Source: an uncultured Polaribacter sp. (lineage in GTDB: Bacteria; Bacteroidota; Bacteroidia; Flavobacteriales; Flavobacteriaceae). Taken from it: DNA of 64,000 nt. Both the position numbers and the translations under genes were made by a program. The stretch spans positions 1 to 64,000 of the forward strand of contig NZ_CANLXV010000012.1 in NCBI RefSeq assembly GCF_947495205.1. The letters are read 5' to 3'. How positions within the stretch are numbered: position 1 is the first letter of the stretch; each line of letters begins with the position of its first letter. Under the pieces are notes generated by a model, which was given only the letters and a program-made list of their open reading frames with translations, made no database searches and was not told where the DNA came from. Of this stretch, positions 24,795 to 34,260 are shown piece after piece.

Positions 24795-26036
24795 TTAAAA
24801 GGTTTTTCCGAAAGTGAATTGAATAGGAACTGCAACACCTGCATTTCTGGTAAAGATATTACCATTAGAATAGTGCATAATTCGCATTTCAAAATTATAA
24901 TCTCTATTTTTTCCGAAGAAAAAGCCCAAGCCCATTTTATCTTGAAAGGTAGCTTTTGGCCCTGTTTCTAAACCATCTATATTACTTACTGTTAATAATG
25001 TTGGACCTATTAAAGAGTAATTGGCATACATATCAAACTTTGGTTTTCTTAACAAATAAAAACGCATAGAAGGAAAAATAGAAAAAGCAAAAACATCTTG
25101 TGCTGTGGCTTCCGTTTTAAAATAGGTAGCACTAACACCCCAATCTAAAGAAAATATTTTTTGAGAACGATAAGCTAATCTTTGATAAGTAATAGAAAAA
25201 GATTGCGACGCTTTAACATCTCCCAACCAAAAAACAGGAACGCCAAAGCTTTCAAAATTACCTACTTTTAAATTCATGCTAAAAAAACGATTTGCACCAA
25301 AACCAATAGCACTTGTGCCATAACTAACTTGCAGCAAGTTTTTTGGAAAAAAGTATTTTTTATCATTGGCATAATCTAGTGCAACTGTAGCGTCTAGTTT
25401 TTGCAAATGATATTCAAAACCAAACGTAGTTTGTGAAATAGACGGTTGGTTGTGTTTGGCAGATTTGGGCATAAATGTTCCGTTTAAAGCCAAACGCCAT
25501 TTTTGGTTTAGCTTATAATTGAAACCAAAACCGTATAAGAAATTACCAAAATGCGCATCAGGATAAATTACTTTATCATTTATAGAAAACCCAACTCTGG
25601 TTACATTGGCAGCACCAACTTCACCAAAAACAGAAAGTTTTTCTGTAAGTTTTATGTTTTTTTTCAAGGATAAATACCAAGCATTAATCCATACACTTCT
25701 GTCATAGCCAATATTATTTACATTATCATATTTAAACCAAGCAGCAGGTCTTATTACGCCAAATTGTAGTGCTACATTTTCTTTTATTTTGTAGCCAAAA
25801 CCTAATTTACCCGAGAAATAATTTTTAGAAAAGGTGTCTGTAGCATAGCCATCAATTAAATTATCATTAGAAAAAGGGTAAAAAATAGCACCAAAATTTA
25901 TGGTGTAGTAAAATTTTGATAAAAAAGCATTGGGTTGTGTTTTTAAAGATGCAATGTTTTTATTTTTCTTTATTTCTTGTGCTTGCAAGTTGGCGAAGAG
26001 CAACAATAATAGCGTGCTTAAAACAATTTTTTTCAT
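24795..26036 (-). CDS. acyloxyacyl hydrolase (PagL-like outer-membrane protein)
   Basis: A 413-residue protein with an N-terminal signal peptide (ending FANLQAQE) and many alternating strands. The end reads MGLGFFFGKNRDYNFEMRIM then HYSNGNIFTRNAGV and finishes VPIQFTFGKTF. The HYSNGN motif matches the catalytic H-x-S-N of PagL-type lipid A 3-O-deacylases, and the terminal aromatic suits an outer-membrane barrel. A role in trimming lipid A acyl chains is family knowledge; most Bacteroidetes members are uncharacterised. It stands between pabB (42 bp) and lpdA, separated from lpdA by a terminator. Confidence 0.75.
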   Translation of the reverse strand: MKKIVLSTLLLLLFANLQAQEIKKNKNIASLKTQPNAFLSKFYYTINFGAIFYPFSNDNLIDGYATDTFSKNYFSGKLGFGYKIKENVALQFGVIRPAAWFKYDNVNNIGYDRSVWINAWYLSLKKNIKLTEKLSVFGEVGAANVTRVGFSINDKVIYPDAHFGNFLYGFGFNYKLNQKWRLALNGTFMPKSAKHNQPSISQTTFGFEYHLQKLDATVALDYANDKKYFFPKNLLQVSYGTSAIGFGANRFFSMNLKVGNFESFGVPVFWLGDVKASQSFSITYQRLAYRSQKIFSLDWGVSATYFKTEATAQDVFAFSIFPSMRFYLLRKPKFDMYANYSLIGPTLLTVSNIDGLETGPKATFQDKMGLGFFFGKNRDYNFEMRIMHYSNGNIFTRNAGVAVPIQFTFGKTF

Positions 26037-26067
26037 GGTATAAAAATAAGAAAAGTTTTCAAAAAAA

Positions 26068-26101
26068 AAGACCTTATAAGTTGGTGTACTTATAAGGTCT
26101 T
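26068..26101 (-). terminator. Rho-independent terminator of lpdA
   Basis: A perfect 14-bp stem (26068-26081 with 26088-26101; AAGACCTTATAAGT) with a 6-nt loop is followed, in the minus direction, by a T-run. It lies 20 bp after the lpdA stop. Confidence 0.9.
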
Positions 26102-26121
26102 AATTTATATTAATCTTATTT

Positions 26122-27522
26122 TTAAGCATTTAAAGGTTTGCCATCCCAAGCAGCTTTTGCAGCTTCTTTAACTGCTTCTGAGTAGGTTGGATGACCATGA
26201 CAGATTCTTGCCAAATCTTCTGCAGAGGCTCTATACTCCATAGCTACAGCAGTTTCCATAATTAAATCTGCAACCCTAGCACCAACCATGTGCACACCTA
26301 AAATTTCATCTGTATTTTTATCTGCTAAAATTTTTACAAAACCATCTATGTCTCCACTAGCTCTAGATCTACCTAAAGCACGCATAGAAAATTTACCTGC
26401 TTTGTAAGCAACACCAGCATCTTTTAATTCTTGCTCTGTTTTACCAACAGCAGCAGCTTCTGGCCATGTGTACACAATACCAGGAATTAAATTATAATCA
26501 ATATGTGGTTTTTCGCCAGCTAAATATTCTGCAACAACAACGCCTTCTTCTTCTGCTTTGTGTGCTAACATTGCACCTTTTACAACATCTCCAATGGCAT
26601 AAATGTTAGGTACATTAGTTTGTAAATGATCGTTTACAGTTACTTGCCCACGTTCATTAACTTCTACGCCAACTTTTTCTAAACCTAAACCTTCTGTGTA
26701 GGCTTTTCTACCAACAGCTACTAAACAATAGTCTGCCGTAAATTCTACTTCTCTATCTTTTTTGTCTGTAGCTTTAATGGTAATTATATCTCCATTTCTT
26801 TCTACAGATTTTACTTTATGACTTGTTGCAAATTTTACACCTTGTTTTTTGAAAACCTTTTGTAGTTCTTTAGAAACATCTGTATCCATTCCTGGTACAA
26901 TCTTGTCCATATACTCAACCACAGTAACGTTTGCGCCTAATCTTGCATAAACAGAACCTAATTCTAAACCAATAACACCACCACCAATTACTACTAAATC
27001 TTTAGGAACTTCTTTTAATTTTAAAGCTTCTGTAGAAGTAATAATACGTTCTTTATCTATGTTGATAAAAGGTAAATTTCCAGGTTTAGAACCTGTTGCA
27101 ATTATAATATTAGTCCCTTCTATAACTTCTGAAGAACCATCATTTTTTGCAATATTTACATGTGTAGCATCTTTAAAAGACCCTAAACCTTCATAAATAT
27201 CAATATTATTTTTGTCCATTAAGTATTTAATTCCGCCTGTTGTGGTTTCTACCACTTTGGCTTTTCTGTCTATCATTTTACCAAAATCAAAACTTGGTTT
27301 TCCTACAGAAATACCATGTTCTTCAAAATGATTTACAGCATCATAAAAATGATGTGAAGAATCTAACAAAGCTTTAGAAGGAATACAACCTACATTTAGA
27401 CATGTACCGCCTAAAGTTGAATATTTTTCTACCAATGCCACTTTTTTACCTAATTGAGAAGCTCTAACACCTGCAATGTATCCTCCAGGACCAGAACCAA
27501 TAACAATAATATCGTATTTCAT
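26122..27522 (-). CDS. lpdA: dihydrolipoyl dehydrogenase
   Basis: A 466-residue FAD flavoprotein (E3 component) reoxidising dihydrolipoamide with NAD+ in the pyruvate and 2-oxoglutarate dehydrogenase complexes and the glycine cleavage system. Motifs: FAD site DIIVIGSGPGGYIAGVRA, redox disulfide GGTCLNVGCIPSKALL (~40-55), NAD site VVIGGGVIGLELGSVYARLG, second FAD motif IYAIGDVV, and catalytic His-Glu in CHGHPTYSEAVKEAA (~445). Complete and typical in length. It is monocistronic, with a -7 box upstream and a strong terminator. Confidence 0.97.
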   Translation of the reverse strand: MKYDIIVIGSGPGGYIAGVRASQLGKKVALVEKYSTLGGTCLNVGCIPSKALLDSSHHFYDAVNHFEEHGISVGKPSFDFGKMIDRKAKVVETTTGGIKYLMDKNNIDIYEGLGSFKDATHVNIAKNDGSSEVIEGTNIIIATGSKPGNLPFINIDKERIITSTEALKLKEVPKDLVVIGGGVIGLELGSVYARLGANVTVVEYMDKIVPGMDTDVSKELQKVFKKQGVKFATSHKVKSVERNGDIITIKATDKKDREVEFTADYCLVAVGRKAYTEGLGLEKVGVEVNERGQVTVNDHLQTNVPNIYAIGDVVKGAMLAHKAEEEGVVVAEYLAGEKPHIDYNLIPGIVYTWPEAAAVGKTEQELKDAGVAYKAGKFSMRALGRSRASGDIDGFVKILADKNTDEILGVHMVGARVADLIMETAVAMEYRASAEDLARICHGHPTYSEAVKEAAKAAWDGKPLNA

Positions 27523-27579
27523 GAGTACGTTTTTTTGCGTATTTTTTAATCTTTCGATTTAAATTTTAATAATAGTAAG

Positions 27580-27587
27580 CAAAAATA
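27580..27587 (-). promoter_or_regulatory. putative -7 promoter box for lpdA
   Basis: The minus strand reads TATTTTTG (TAnnTTTG) about 58 bp before the lpdA ATG. The -33 element is not clear. Confidence 0.4.
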
Positions 27588-27657
27588 AGGATATTATCAT
27601 TAAATAATGATAGAATTTAGTAGTTTTACTGCATAAATTATTCTTAATAGTTAAAAG

Positions 27658-28131
27658 ATGAAAAATTTAAAAAAAATACTGGTTTTCTTATTGATTGCAT
27701 TTGTAATTGCTCAATTTTTTAAACCAGAAAAAAATAATGGCGATTTAACCACTATAAATTCTTTTATAGCAGAAACTAATCCGCCAGAAAATGTTAAAAA
27801 GATTTTAGAAACTACTTGTTTTGATTGTCATTCTGATAAAACAAACTATCCTTGGTATAACAGCATTACACCTGTAAATTATTGGTTAGCATCTCATATA
27901 AAAGACGGTAAAAAACATTTAGATTTTTCTAAGTGGCGTTCTTATTCCTTAAAGAAAAAAGAGCACAAAATGGATGAACTGTATGAAGAAGTAGAAGAAG
28001 GAGAAATGCCATTAAATTCTTACACATGGACACACGGAGACGCCAAATTAACGCCTGCACAAATTGATGCAGTTGTTGCTTGGGGAAAAAAAGTACAAGG
28101 AAGTTACAAAGCACAAATGATGGCGAAATAA
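27658..28131 (+). CDS. haem-binding domain protein (haem_bd family)
   Basis: A 157-residue exported or membrane-anchored protein. One N-terminal hydrophobic helix (ILVFLLIAFVIAQFF) is followed by a single c-type haem site CFDCHSD (~58) and the family signature NYPWYNSITPVNYWLASHIK. The end PLNSYTWTHGDAKLTPAQID resembles the closing helix of class I cytochromes. It is the haem_bd family, thought to carry one haem c; redox partner unknown. The next gene begins 1 bp after its stop, indicating coupling. Confidence 0.88.
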   Translation: MKNLKKILVFLLIAFVIAQFFKPEKNNGDLTTINSFIAETNPPENVKKILETTCFDCHSDKTNYPWYNSITPVNYWLASHIKDGKKHLDFSKWRSYSLKKKEHKMDELYEEVEEGEMPLNSYTWTHGDAKLTPAQIDAVVAWGKKVQGSYKAQMMAK

Positions 28132-28132
28132 A

Positions 28133-29377
28133 TTGCAAAGACAAACGCTTTTAATAATTGGTGCTGTTTGGGTAGAGCCACAATCTTCTGCTGCAGGCAA
28201 AAGAATGTTGCAATTGATTGCAGCATTTAGAAAAAAGAATTTTGAAATTGTTTTTGCCACAACTGCGCAAAAAACTACAAATGCTTTAGATTTAACTTCT
28301 TTACAAATTAAAGAGGTTTCTATAGCGCTTAATGCGTCTTCTTTTGATGATTTTGTAAAAGAATTACAGCCCAATATTGTTTTGTTTGATCGTTTTATGA
28401 CAGAAGAGCAATTTGGTTGGCGTGTTGCAGAACATTGCCCAAATTCGGTAAAGGTTTTGGATACAGAAGATTTGCATTGTTTGCGCAAAACAAGAGAAAT
28501 TTGTTATAAAAAAAACATTAATTTTTCTACTGAAATATTACTAAAACAAGACATTACCAAAAGAGAAATTGCAGCCATTTTAAGATGCGATTTATCGCTA
28601 ATTATTTCTACTTTTGAGATGGAGTTGCTGGAGTCTGTTTTTAAAATTGATAAAAAAATCTTATGGTACTTGCCGTTTTTATTGGATGAGATTGGCAAAC
28701 ATCAACAGAAAAAATTAAAAACTTTTAAAGAAAGAGCGCACTTTGTGTTTATCGGTAATTTTTTTCACAAACCTAATGTAGATGCTGTTTTAACCTTAAA
28801 AAATAATATTTGGAATGAGATTAGAGCATACCTTCCAGAGGCAGAAATGCATATTTATGGAGCGTATATAAACCAGCAAATACAAGAGTTACACAATAAA
28901 AAAGAAGGTTTTATAATTAAAGGTTTTGCAGAAAATGCGAATAAAGTTGTAGAAAATGCTAAAGTAGTTTTAGCTCCTTTAAATTTTGGCGCAGGCATTA
29001 AAGGTAAGCTTACAGAAGCAATGCTTTGTGGCACACCAAGCGTAACCACTTCTGTTGGAGCAGAAGGTATGTGTGGTAATTTTCCTTGGAATGGTTTTGT
29101 AGAAGACAACTATGCTGATTTTGCTTTAATGGCTTCTGAACTTTATAAAAGTAAAAACCTGTGGAAAGGAAGCCAATTAAATGGATTTGACATCATAAAT
29201 CACATTTACAATAAAGAGAAAAATGCAAACTTGTTTTTTAATTATTTAGAGGAAATTCAGCAAAGCTTAGAAAAACACAGAACTCGTAATTTTATAGGAA
29301 GTTTGTTGCAACACCAAACATTACAAGCTACTAAATACATGAGTAAGTGGATTGAGGTTAAAAACAGGCTTCAGTAA
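28133..29377 (+). CDS. glycosyltransferase, GT4-like, with TTG start
   Basis: A ~414-residue glycosyltransferase. The C-terminal half shows the GT-B/GT4 pattern: FIGNFFHKPNVDAVLTLKN, MHIYGAYINQQIQELH, IIKGFAENANKVVENAKVVL, then APLNFGAGIKGKLTEAML and GTPSVTTSVGAEGM. Donor and acceptor are unknown. The reading frame has no ATG before family-like sequence (LLIIGAVWVEPQSSAAGKRM) and the preceding in-frame stop is close, so the TTG at 28133 is the best start. It lies 1 bp after the haem-binding gene stop, so translation is probably by coupling. An internal start at Met24 would remove the likely first strand. Confidence 0.85.
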   Translation: MQRQTLLIIGAVWVEPQSSAAGKRMLQLIAAFRKKNFEIVFATTAQKTTNALDLTSLQIKEVSIALNASSFDDFVKELQPNIVLFDRFMTEEQFGWRVAEHCPNSVKVLDTEDLHCLRKTREICYKKNINFSTEILLKQDITKREIAAILRCDLSLIISTFEMELLESVFKIDKKILWYLPFLLDEIGKHQQKKLKTFKERAHFVFIGNFFHKPNVDAVLTLKNNIWNEIRAYLPEAEMHIYGAYINQQIQELHNKKEGFIIKGFAENANKVVENAKVVLAPLNFGAGIKGKLTEAMLCGTPSVTTSVGAEGMCGNFPWNGFVEDNYADFALMASELYKSKNLWKGSQLNGFDIINHIYNKEKNANLFFNYLEEIQQSLEKHRTRNFIGSLLQHQTLQATKYMSKWIEVKNRLQ

Positions 29378-29384
29378 AATAGTT

Positions 29385-29426
29385 TTCAGTTAGCAGTAAG
29401 AAACGTATTATCTACTGCTAACTGAA
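29385..29426. repeat. inverted repeat between converging genes
   Basis: TTCAGTTAGCAGTA (29385-29398) is perfectly complementary to 29413-29426 across a 14-nt loop. No T-run follows on either strand, so it is a weak terminator candidate. The CAGTTAGCAGT wording looks like a dispersed repeat, but no second copy is seen in this window. Confidence 0.55.
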
Positions 29427-29474
29427 TACTATAAACCAATTGTTGTAATTATTTTTTTACCAAAAAACAGTACA

Positions 29475-31490
29475 CTAAATTAAACCTGCTCTTTTTAAAA
29501 GTGCATCTGGTTTTGGTGCTGCGCCTCTAAAACGTTTGTACAATTCCATTGGTTTTTCTGTACCACCTTGAGATAAAACGTAATTTTTAAATTTTGTAGC
29601 GGTTTCTTTATTAAAAATACCAGTTTCTAAAAAGTATTCAAAAGCATCTGCATCTAATACTTCTGCCCATTTGTAAGAATAGTATCCCGCAGCATAACCA
29701 CCTTGAAAAATGTGAGAAAAAGCGGTGCTCATTGCGTTTTCTTCAACATCAGGGTACAATTTAGTGTCTTTAAATGCCTCGTTTTCAAATGCTTTTAAAG
29801 AAGTTATGTTTGCTGGATCTTGCGAGTGCCATTTCATATCTAACAAACCAAAACTTAACTGTCTTAGGGTTTGCATACCTTGATGAAAGCTTGCAGATTC
29901 TTTTATTTTTATGATATATTCCATAGGAATAGTTTCGCCTGTTTTATAGTGTTTGGCAAACAGCTCTAGGGCTTCTTTTTCATAACACCAATTCTCTAAT
30001 ACTTGACTTGGCAATTCTACAAAATCCCAAGAAACAGAAGTTCCAGATAAACTGTTGTAAGTTGTGTTTGCAAGCATGCCATGTAAAGCATGCCCAAATT
30101 CATGAAACAAAGTGGTAACTTCATTAAAGGTTAAAAGTGAAGGTTTTGTGGGTGTTGGCTTTGTAAAATTACAAACAATAGACACATGTGGTCTTTCATT
30201 TTTACCATTTTTAATTTGTTGCGGTTTATAAGACGTCATCCAAGCGCCGTTTCTTTTCCCTTTTCTTGGATGAAAATCGGCATAAAAAACAGCCACAAAA
30301 TTATTTTCTGAATCTGTTACATTGTAAGTTTTTACATCTTCGTGATATTTATCAATTGTAAAAATTTCTTCAAACTTTAAATCAAATAATTTGTTAGCAA
30401 TTGTAAAAACACCATCAATTACGTTTTCCAATTTAAAATAAGGTTTTAAAACCTCTTGGTCTAAATTGAAAATTTCTTTTTTTAGTTTTTCTGAATAATA
30501 GGATGCATCCCATTTTTCTAGCTTTTGAATGCCATCTGTTTTTGTAGCAAAAGCCGTTAAATTATTAAATTCTTTTAAAGCTGCAGGTTTTGCTTTTTCT
30601 AGTAATTCATTAGAAAAGTTAAATACATTTTCTGGTTTTTCTGCCATTCTTTCTTCTAATACAAAAGCTGCATGAGATTTATAACCCAACAATTTTGCTC
30701 TGTTATAACGAAGGTTTACAATTTCTAAAACAATGTTTTCATTGTTTTGTGCGTTGTTTTGGAAACCTTTTTTACCAGCAGCTATGGCCATTTTTTTACG
30801 CAAATCTCTATTGTCTGCATAGGTCATAAATGGTATGTAACTTGGGTAGTGTAAGGTAAAAATATAACCTTCTTTATTTTTTTCTTTAGCCAATTCTTGT
30901 GCAGCTTCTTTTACAGATTCTGGTAAACCAGTAACATCACTTTCATTTGTTAAATGCATTTCAAAAGCATTGGTTTCTGCCAACACATTTTCGCCAAATT
31001 GTAAGGAAAGTTTAGAAAGTTTAGCATCTATTTTACGCAACTCGTTTTTATTTTCTTCAGATAAATTGGCGCCATTTCTTGCAAAACCTTTGTATTGCTT
31101 CTCTAAAAGTGTTGCTTGCTCAGGATTTAAATCTAAGTTTTTACGATTGTCAAAAACATTTTTTACTCTTTTAAATAGATGTTCGTTTAAAGTAATATCA
31201 TTTCTAAATTCACTAAGCCAAGGTGAAACTTCTTGTGCAATTTTTTGAATTTCATCATTCGTTTCTGCAGAATTTAAATTGAAAAATATACTAGTTATTC
31301 GGCCTAATTTTTCTCCAGAATAATCTAAGGCTTCCGTTGTGTTTTTAAAATTAGGTTTTGCCGTATTACCCACTATAGCTTCTATTTCTGTTTTAGCTAT
31401 CTCAATAGCCTTTTTTATTGCGGGTTTGTAATCTTCATTAGAAATTTTAGAAAATGGGGCAATATCAAAATCTTGTAAAAGTGGATTCAT
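29475..31490 (-). CDS. M3 family metallopeptidase (oligopeptidase A / dipeptidyl carboxypeptidase type)
   Basis: A 671-residue zinc peptidase. The zinc motif FHEFGHALHGML lies at ~458 with the third-ligand region downstream (SGTSVSWDFVELPSQVLENW). Other M3 landmarks are YADFHPRKGKRNGAWM, HVSIVCNFTKP, FSHIFQGGYAAGYYSYKWAE and RFRGAAPKPDALLKRAGL. There is no signal peptide, so it is probably cytoplasmic peptide degradation. Full length for the Dcp/PrlC branch. It faces the glycosyltransferase gene tail-to-tail. Confidence 0.95.
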   Translation of the reverse strand: MNPLLQDFDIAPFSKISNEDYKPAIKKAIEIAKTEIEAIVGNTAKPNFKNTTEALDYSGEKLGRITSIFFNLNSAETNDEIQKIAQEVSPWLSEFRNDITLNEHLFKRVKNVFDNRKNLDLNPEQATLLEKQYKGFARNGANLSEENKNELRKIDAKLSKLSLQFGENVLAETNAFEMHLTNESDVTGLPESVKEAAQELAKEKNKEGYIFTLHYPSYIPFMTYADNRDLRKKMAIAAGKKGFQNNAQNNENIVLEIVNLRYNRAKLLGYKSHAAFVLEERMAEKPENVFNFSNELLEKAKPAALKEFNNLTAFATKTDGIQKLEKWDASYYSEKLKKEIFNLDQEVLKPYFKLENVIDGVFTIANKLFDLKFEEIFTIDKYHEDVKTYNVTDSENNFVAVFYADFHPRKGKRNGAWMTSYKPQQIKNGKNERPHVSIVCNFTKPTPTKPSLLTFNEVTTLFHEFGHALHGMLANTTYNSLSGTSVSWDFVELPSQVLENWCYEKEALELFAKHYKTGETIPMEYIIKIKESASFHQGMQTLRQLSFGLLDMKWHSQDPANITSLKAFENEAFKDTKLYPDVEENAMSTAFSHIFQGGYAAGYYSYKWAEVLDADAFEYFLETGIFNKETATKFKNYVLSQGGTEKPMELYKRFRGAAPKPDALLKRAGLI

Positions 31491-31685
31491 AGTTTATTTT
31501 TATTTAAAACAAAGATAAATATTATTCAAGTAGTTTTAAATCTAACTATTAGAAATATTCTTTTAACGATGAATATCTGTACTTTATCTAATAATTATTA
31601 GCATAAGATAATGTTTTTGTAGTTTTATATAGCAAAATAGACAGCATGTCTTTTTGAAACTAAACTTACTAAAAACTATAACATT

Positions 31686-34208
31686 ATGAAATTTATAAAA
31701 ACACATTTCCCAGTTTTATTATTATTTATCAGTTATTTTATTGTTGCGCAAACAGCAAATGATGGTTTTTACTTTGACGGAGTAGATGACTTTATTAATG
31801 TTGGTGATGCCGCGAATACCAATATTAGAAATATTAATAGCAGAACTACAAATAACAGAACTTATGAAACTTGGTTTAAAGCAGAAGAGGTTACTTCTAG
31901 ACAATTTATTATGAAAGAAGGAGCTGGTACAAGAGCAGTTATTATTTACATAGAAAATGGGTATATTGTTGCTGGAGGTTATAATAGAGCAGATTACACT
32001 CCACGATGGGAAGGTACTTTTTTTAGAAAAGCAATTACAGCTGGTACGTGGTTCCATGTGGCTTTAGTTTTAGACAATGCTTTAGCACCTAATAATACTA
32101 CAAACCCTATGGGTGCAAATCAAAATACAGCTTTAAAGTTTTATTTAGATGGTGTTTTAATCGGAGAAAATTCTGGTTATCAGTTTGGAGGGCATAATAC
32201 AATGAGACTTGGGTATAAAGATGCAAGTGTAAGATTTCCAAGTATCACTGCAACAGGATGGACAAATCAATTAAACTCTGAGTATTTTTTCAGTGCAACA
32301 GCTTTAACAAATTTTGTAGGAACTAATTATTTTGAAGGATATTTATGGGGTTTTAGAGTTTGGAACAGGGTAAGAACGCAACAAGAAATAGACGCTTACA
32401 AAGCAGATATTATTACAACTGTAGGAACAGATGATTTAGTTGCTGTTTTAGATGGAGATAGTTTTACATATTTAAATAATGACAATATTACAACTTCGGA
32501 AGCTACAGTTTCTCCTGTAGATACTGTAATCTGGAGTGCTAATGCAGGCTCTACAGATTGGAACACGGGTGCTAATTGGGTAGGTGGTGTTGTGCCAAGT
32601 GCACTTAAAAAAGAAACAGCAATCATACAACAATCTAACATAGCTGTTTATCCAATAATTACACCAGGGTTACATATTGTAACAGGAGATTTAGAAGTAC
32701 AAGCTAACGCAAGCGTTACAATACAAAGTGGTGGTACTTTAGAGGTAAGTTATGATATAGATAATGAAGGAACAGTGAATGTTAATGAAAGCGGGAGTTT
32801 AATTTTAAGAGAAAAGAAAGCACTAATTGGTAATGGAATTTATAATGTAGAAAGAAACACACCTACATATGCTGGTAATGATTTTTATTCTTACTGGAGT
32901 TCTCCGGTTGTAAGTGCAGATTCTAATATTGCAACTGTTTTTTCTGATGCAGAACTAATATATGCGTTTGCATCAAGTGCATCAAATTCTGATTGGGCAT
33001 TTCATGGAAAATCTAATTTTGAACAAGCAGTAGGTTATGCAGTTCAAAATGAAGGAACAGGCGGACAATTAAGACTTTTTTCTGGTAAAGTTAATTCTAG
33101 AGATATTGCAATAAATGTTTATAACACTTCAAATTTAGCAGGAACAGATAATGATGGTGATGCTTGGTCTACAAGTGGAGATAATTTAATAGGGAATCCT
33201 TACCCAGCAGCTATAGATTGGGATTTAGTTGTCTCAGATCCTGATAACACAGAATTAAGTGGAGAAATTTATTTTTGGAACCAAAATACATCTGAAGCAG
33301 GAGAAAATAATGTATCAGATTATTTGCAATACAATCCAACAGGAGGTTCATCAAATACAGCTTCTGGAAAAATTGGAACTGCACAAGGATTTTTTGTGAG
33401 AACAGCCAGTAATAGTAAAATTACTTTTAAAACTACACACCAAGTAGTAGCAAATAACAATCAGTTTTTTAAGGGAACTTCTAACAAAACACCAAAAAAA
33501 GAAGGTAGATCTTGGTTTACTTTTAATAGAGGTGATAAAACAAATACTTTATTAGTTGGATTTTTAAAAGGCGCAACAAATAGATATGATAGAATATACG
33601 ATGCTCCTTTTAATATCAATCAAAAATCTTTAGGTTTTTATTCTATCGTAAAAGGTGGTCAAAAAGCATCTATACAAGGTTTGCCTAAATTAAGAAGGGC
33701 TAAAAAAGTAGTAAAATTAGGTTTTATTGTTGATGAGATTGGTGAGTATTCAATTGGTATTCAAGAAGAGCATATCAATACAGATTATTACATATATTTA
33801 AGAGATACAGAAAAGAAAGTAACCATAGATTTAAGAAAGAGAAAATATACATTTACTATAGATTCTTTGGGAGAAAACACAACAAGATTTAAATTGGTAT
33901 ATACAAAAAAGAGAAGAAGAGCTTCTAATTTAAAAGCGAATGAAAAAGAATCTTTATTTGTAGAAGAAATAGATACTAAAGATTTTGCAGCTTATGTAGA
34001 TAGCACTAAAGAGTTAATTGTAACTTATGATTTTGATGAAGATAATGTAAGTGAAGTGTTTTTATTTGATATTCAAGGAAGACAAATAAAATCTTTTAAA
34101 GGAAATCAAACCAAAGAGGTTTCTAGTTTACCTAAAGGTGTTTATATTCTAAAAGCAATATTAGAAAACAGCAAGATTTTAAGTAAAAAAATAGTAATAA
34201 TGGAATAA
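31686..34208 (+). CDS. LamG-domain protein with T9SS type A sorting domain
   Basis: An 840-residue secreted protein. A signal peptide (FPVLLLFISYFIVAQ) is followed by a LamG/concanavalin-like domain (FDGVDDFINVGDAAN to LWGFRVWNRVRTQQEID, ~30-245), a short beta-helix-like segment (GDLEVQANASVTIQSGGTLE), a conserved flavobacterial module (NDFYSYWSSPV, DNLIGNPYPAAIDW, GTAQGFFVRT) and a T9SS type A tail (VSEVFLFDIQGRQIKSF, LPKGVYILKA, KKIVIME). It is exported by T9SS and attached to or released from the surface. Binding target unknown; LamG often binds glycans. It is a paralogue of the next gene, 52 bp downstream. Confidence 0.85.
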   Translation: MKFIKTHFPVLLLFISYFIVAQTANDGFYFDGVDDFINVGDAANTNIRNINSRTTNNRTYETWFKAEEVTSRQFIMKEGAGTRAVIIYIENGYIVAGGYNRADYTPRWEGTFFRKAITAGTWFHVALVLDNALAPNNTTNPMGANQNTALKFYLDGVLIGENSGYQFGGHNTMRLGYKDASVRFPSITATGWTNQLNSEYFFSATALTNFVGTNYFEGYLWGFRVWNRVRTQQEIDAYKADIITTVGTDDLVAVLDGDSFTYLNNDNITTSEATVSPVDTVIWSANAGSTDWNTGANWVGGVVPSALKKETAIIQQSNIAVYPIITPGLHIVTGDLEVQANASVTIQSGGTLEVSYDIDNEGTVNVNESGSLILREKKALIGNGIYNVERNTPTYAGNDFYSYWSSPVVSADSNIATVFSDAELIYAFASSASNSDWAFHGKSNFEQAVGYAVQNEGTGGQLRLFSGKVNSRDIAINVYNTSNLAGTDNDGDAWSTSGDNLIGNPYPAAIDWDLVVSDPDNTELSGEIYFWNQNTSEAGENNVSDYLQYNPTGGSSNTASGKIGTAQGFFVRTASNSKITFKTTHQVVANNNQFFKGTSNKTPKKEGRSWFTFNRGDKTNTLLVGFLKGATNRYDRIYDAPFNINQKSLGFYSIVKGGQKASIQGLPKLRRAKKVVKLGFIVDEIGEYSIGIQEEHINTDYYIYLRDTEKKVTIDLRKRKYTFTIDSLGENTTRFKLVYTKKRRRASNLKANEKESLFVEEIDTKDFAAYVDSTKELIVTYDFDEDNVSEVFLFDIQGRQIKSFKGNQTKEVSSLPKGVYILKAILENSKILSKKIVIME

Positions 34209-34260
34209 TGTTGTACTTTTTCTTTACCTTTGTTAAGTTAAAGGAAAGAAAATAGTCAAA

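Noticed and set aside
28048..28488. 146-codon minus-strand ORF over the glycosyltransferase start
   Set aside because: Overlaps two supported plus-strand genes and has no recognisable domain.
29385..29426. Terminator for the glycosyltransferase or M3 peptidase
   Set aside because: The stem is good but the loop is 14 nt and no T-run follows on either strand; listed as a repeat instead.
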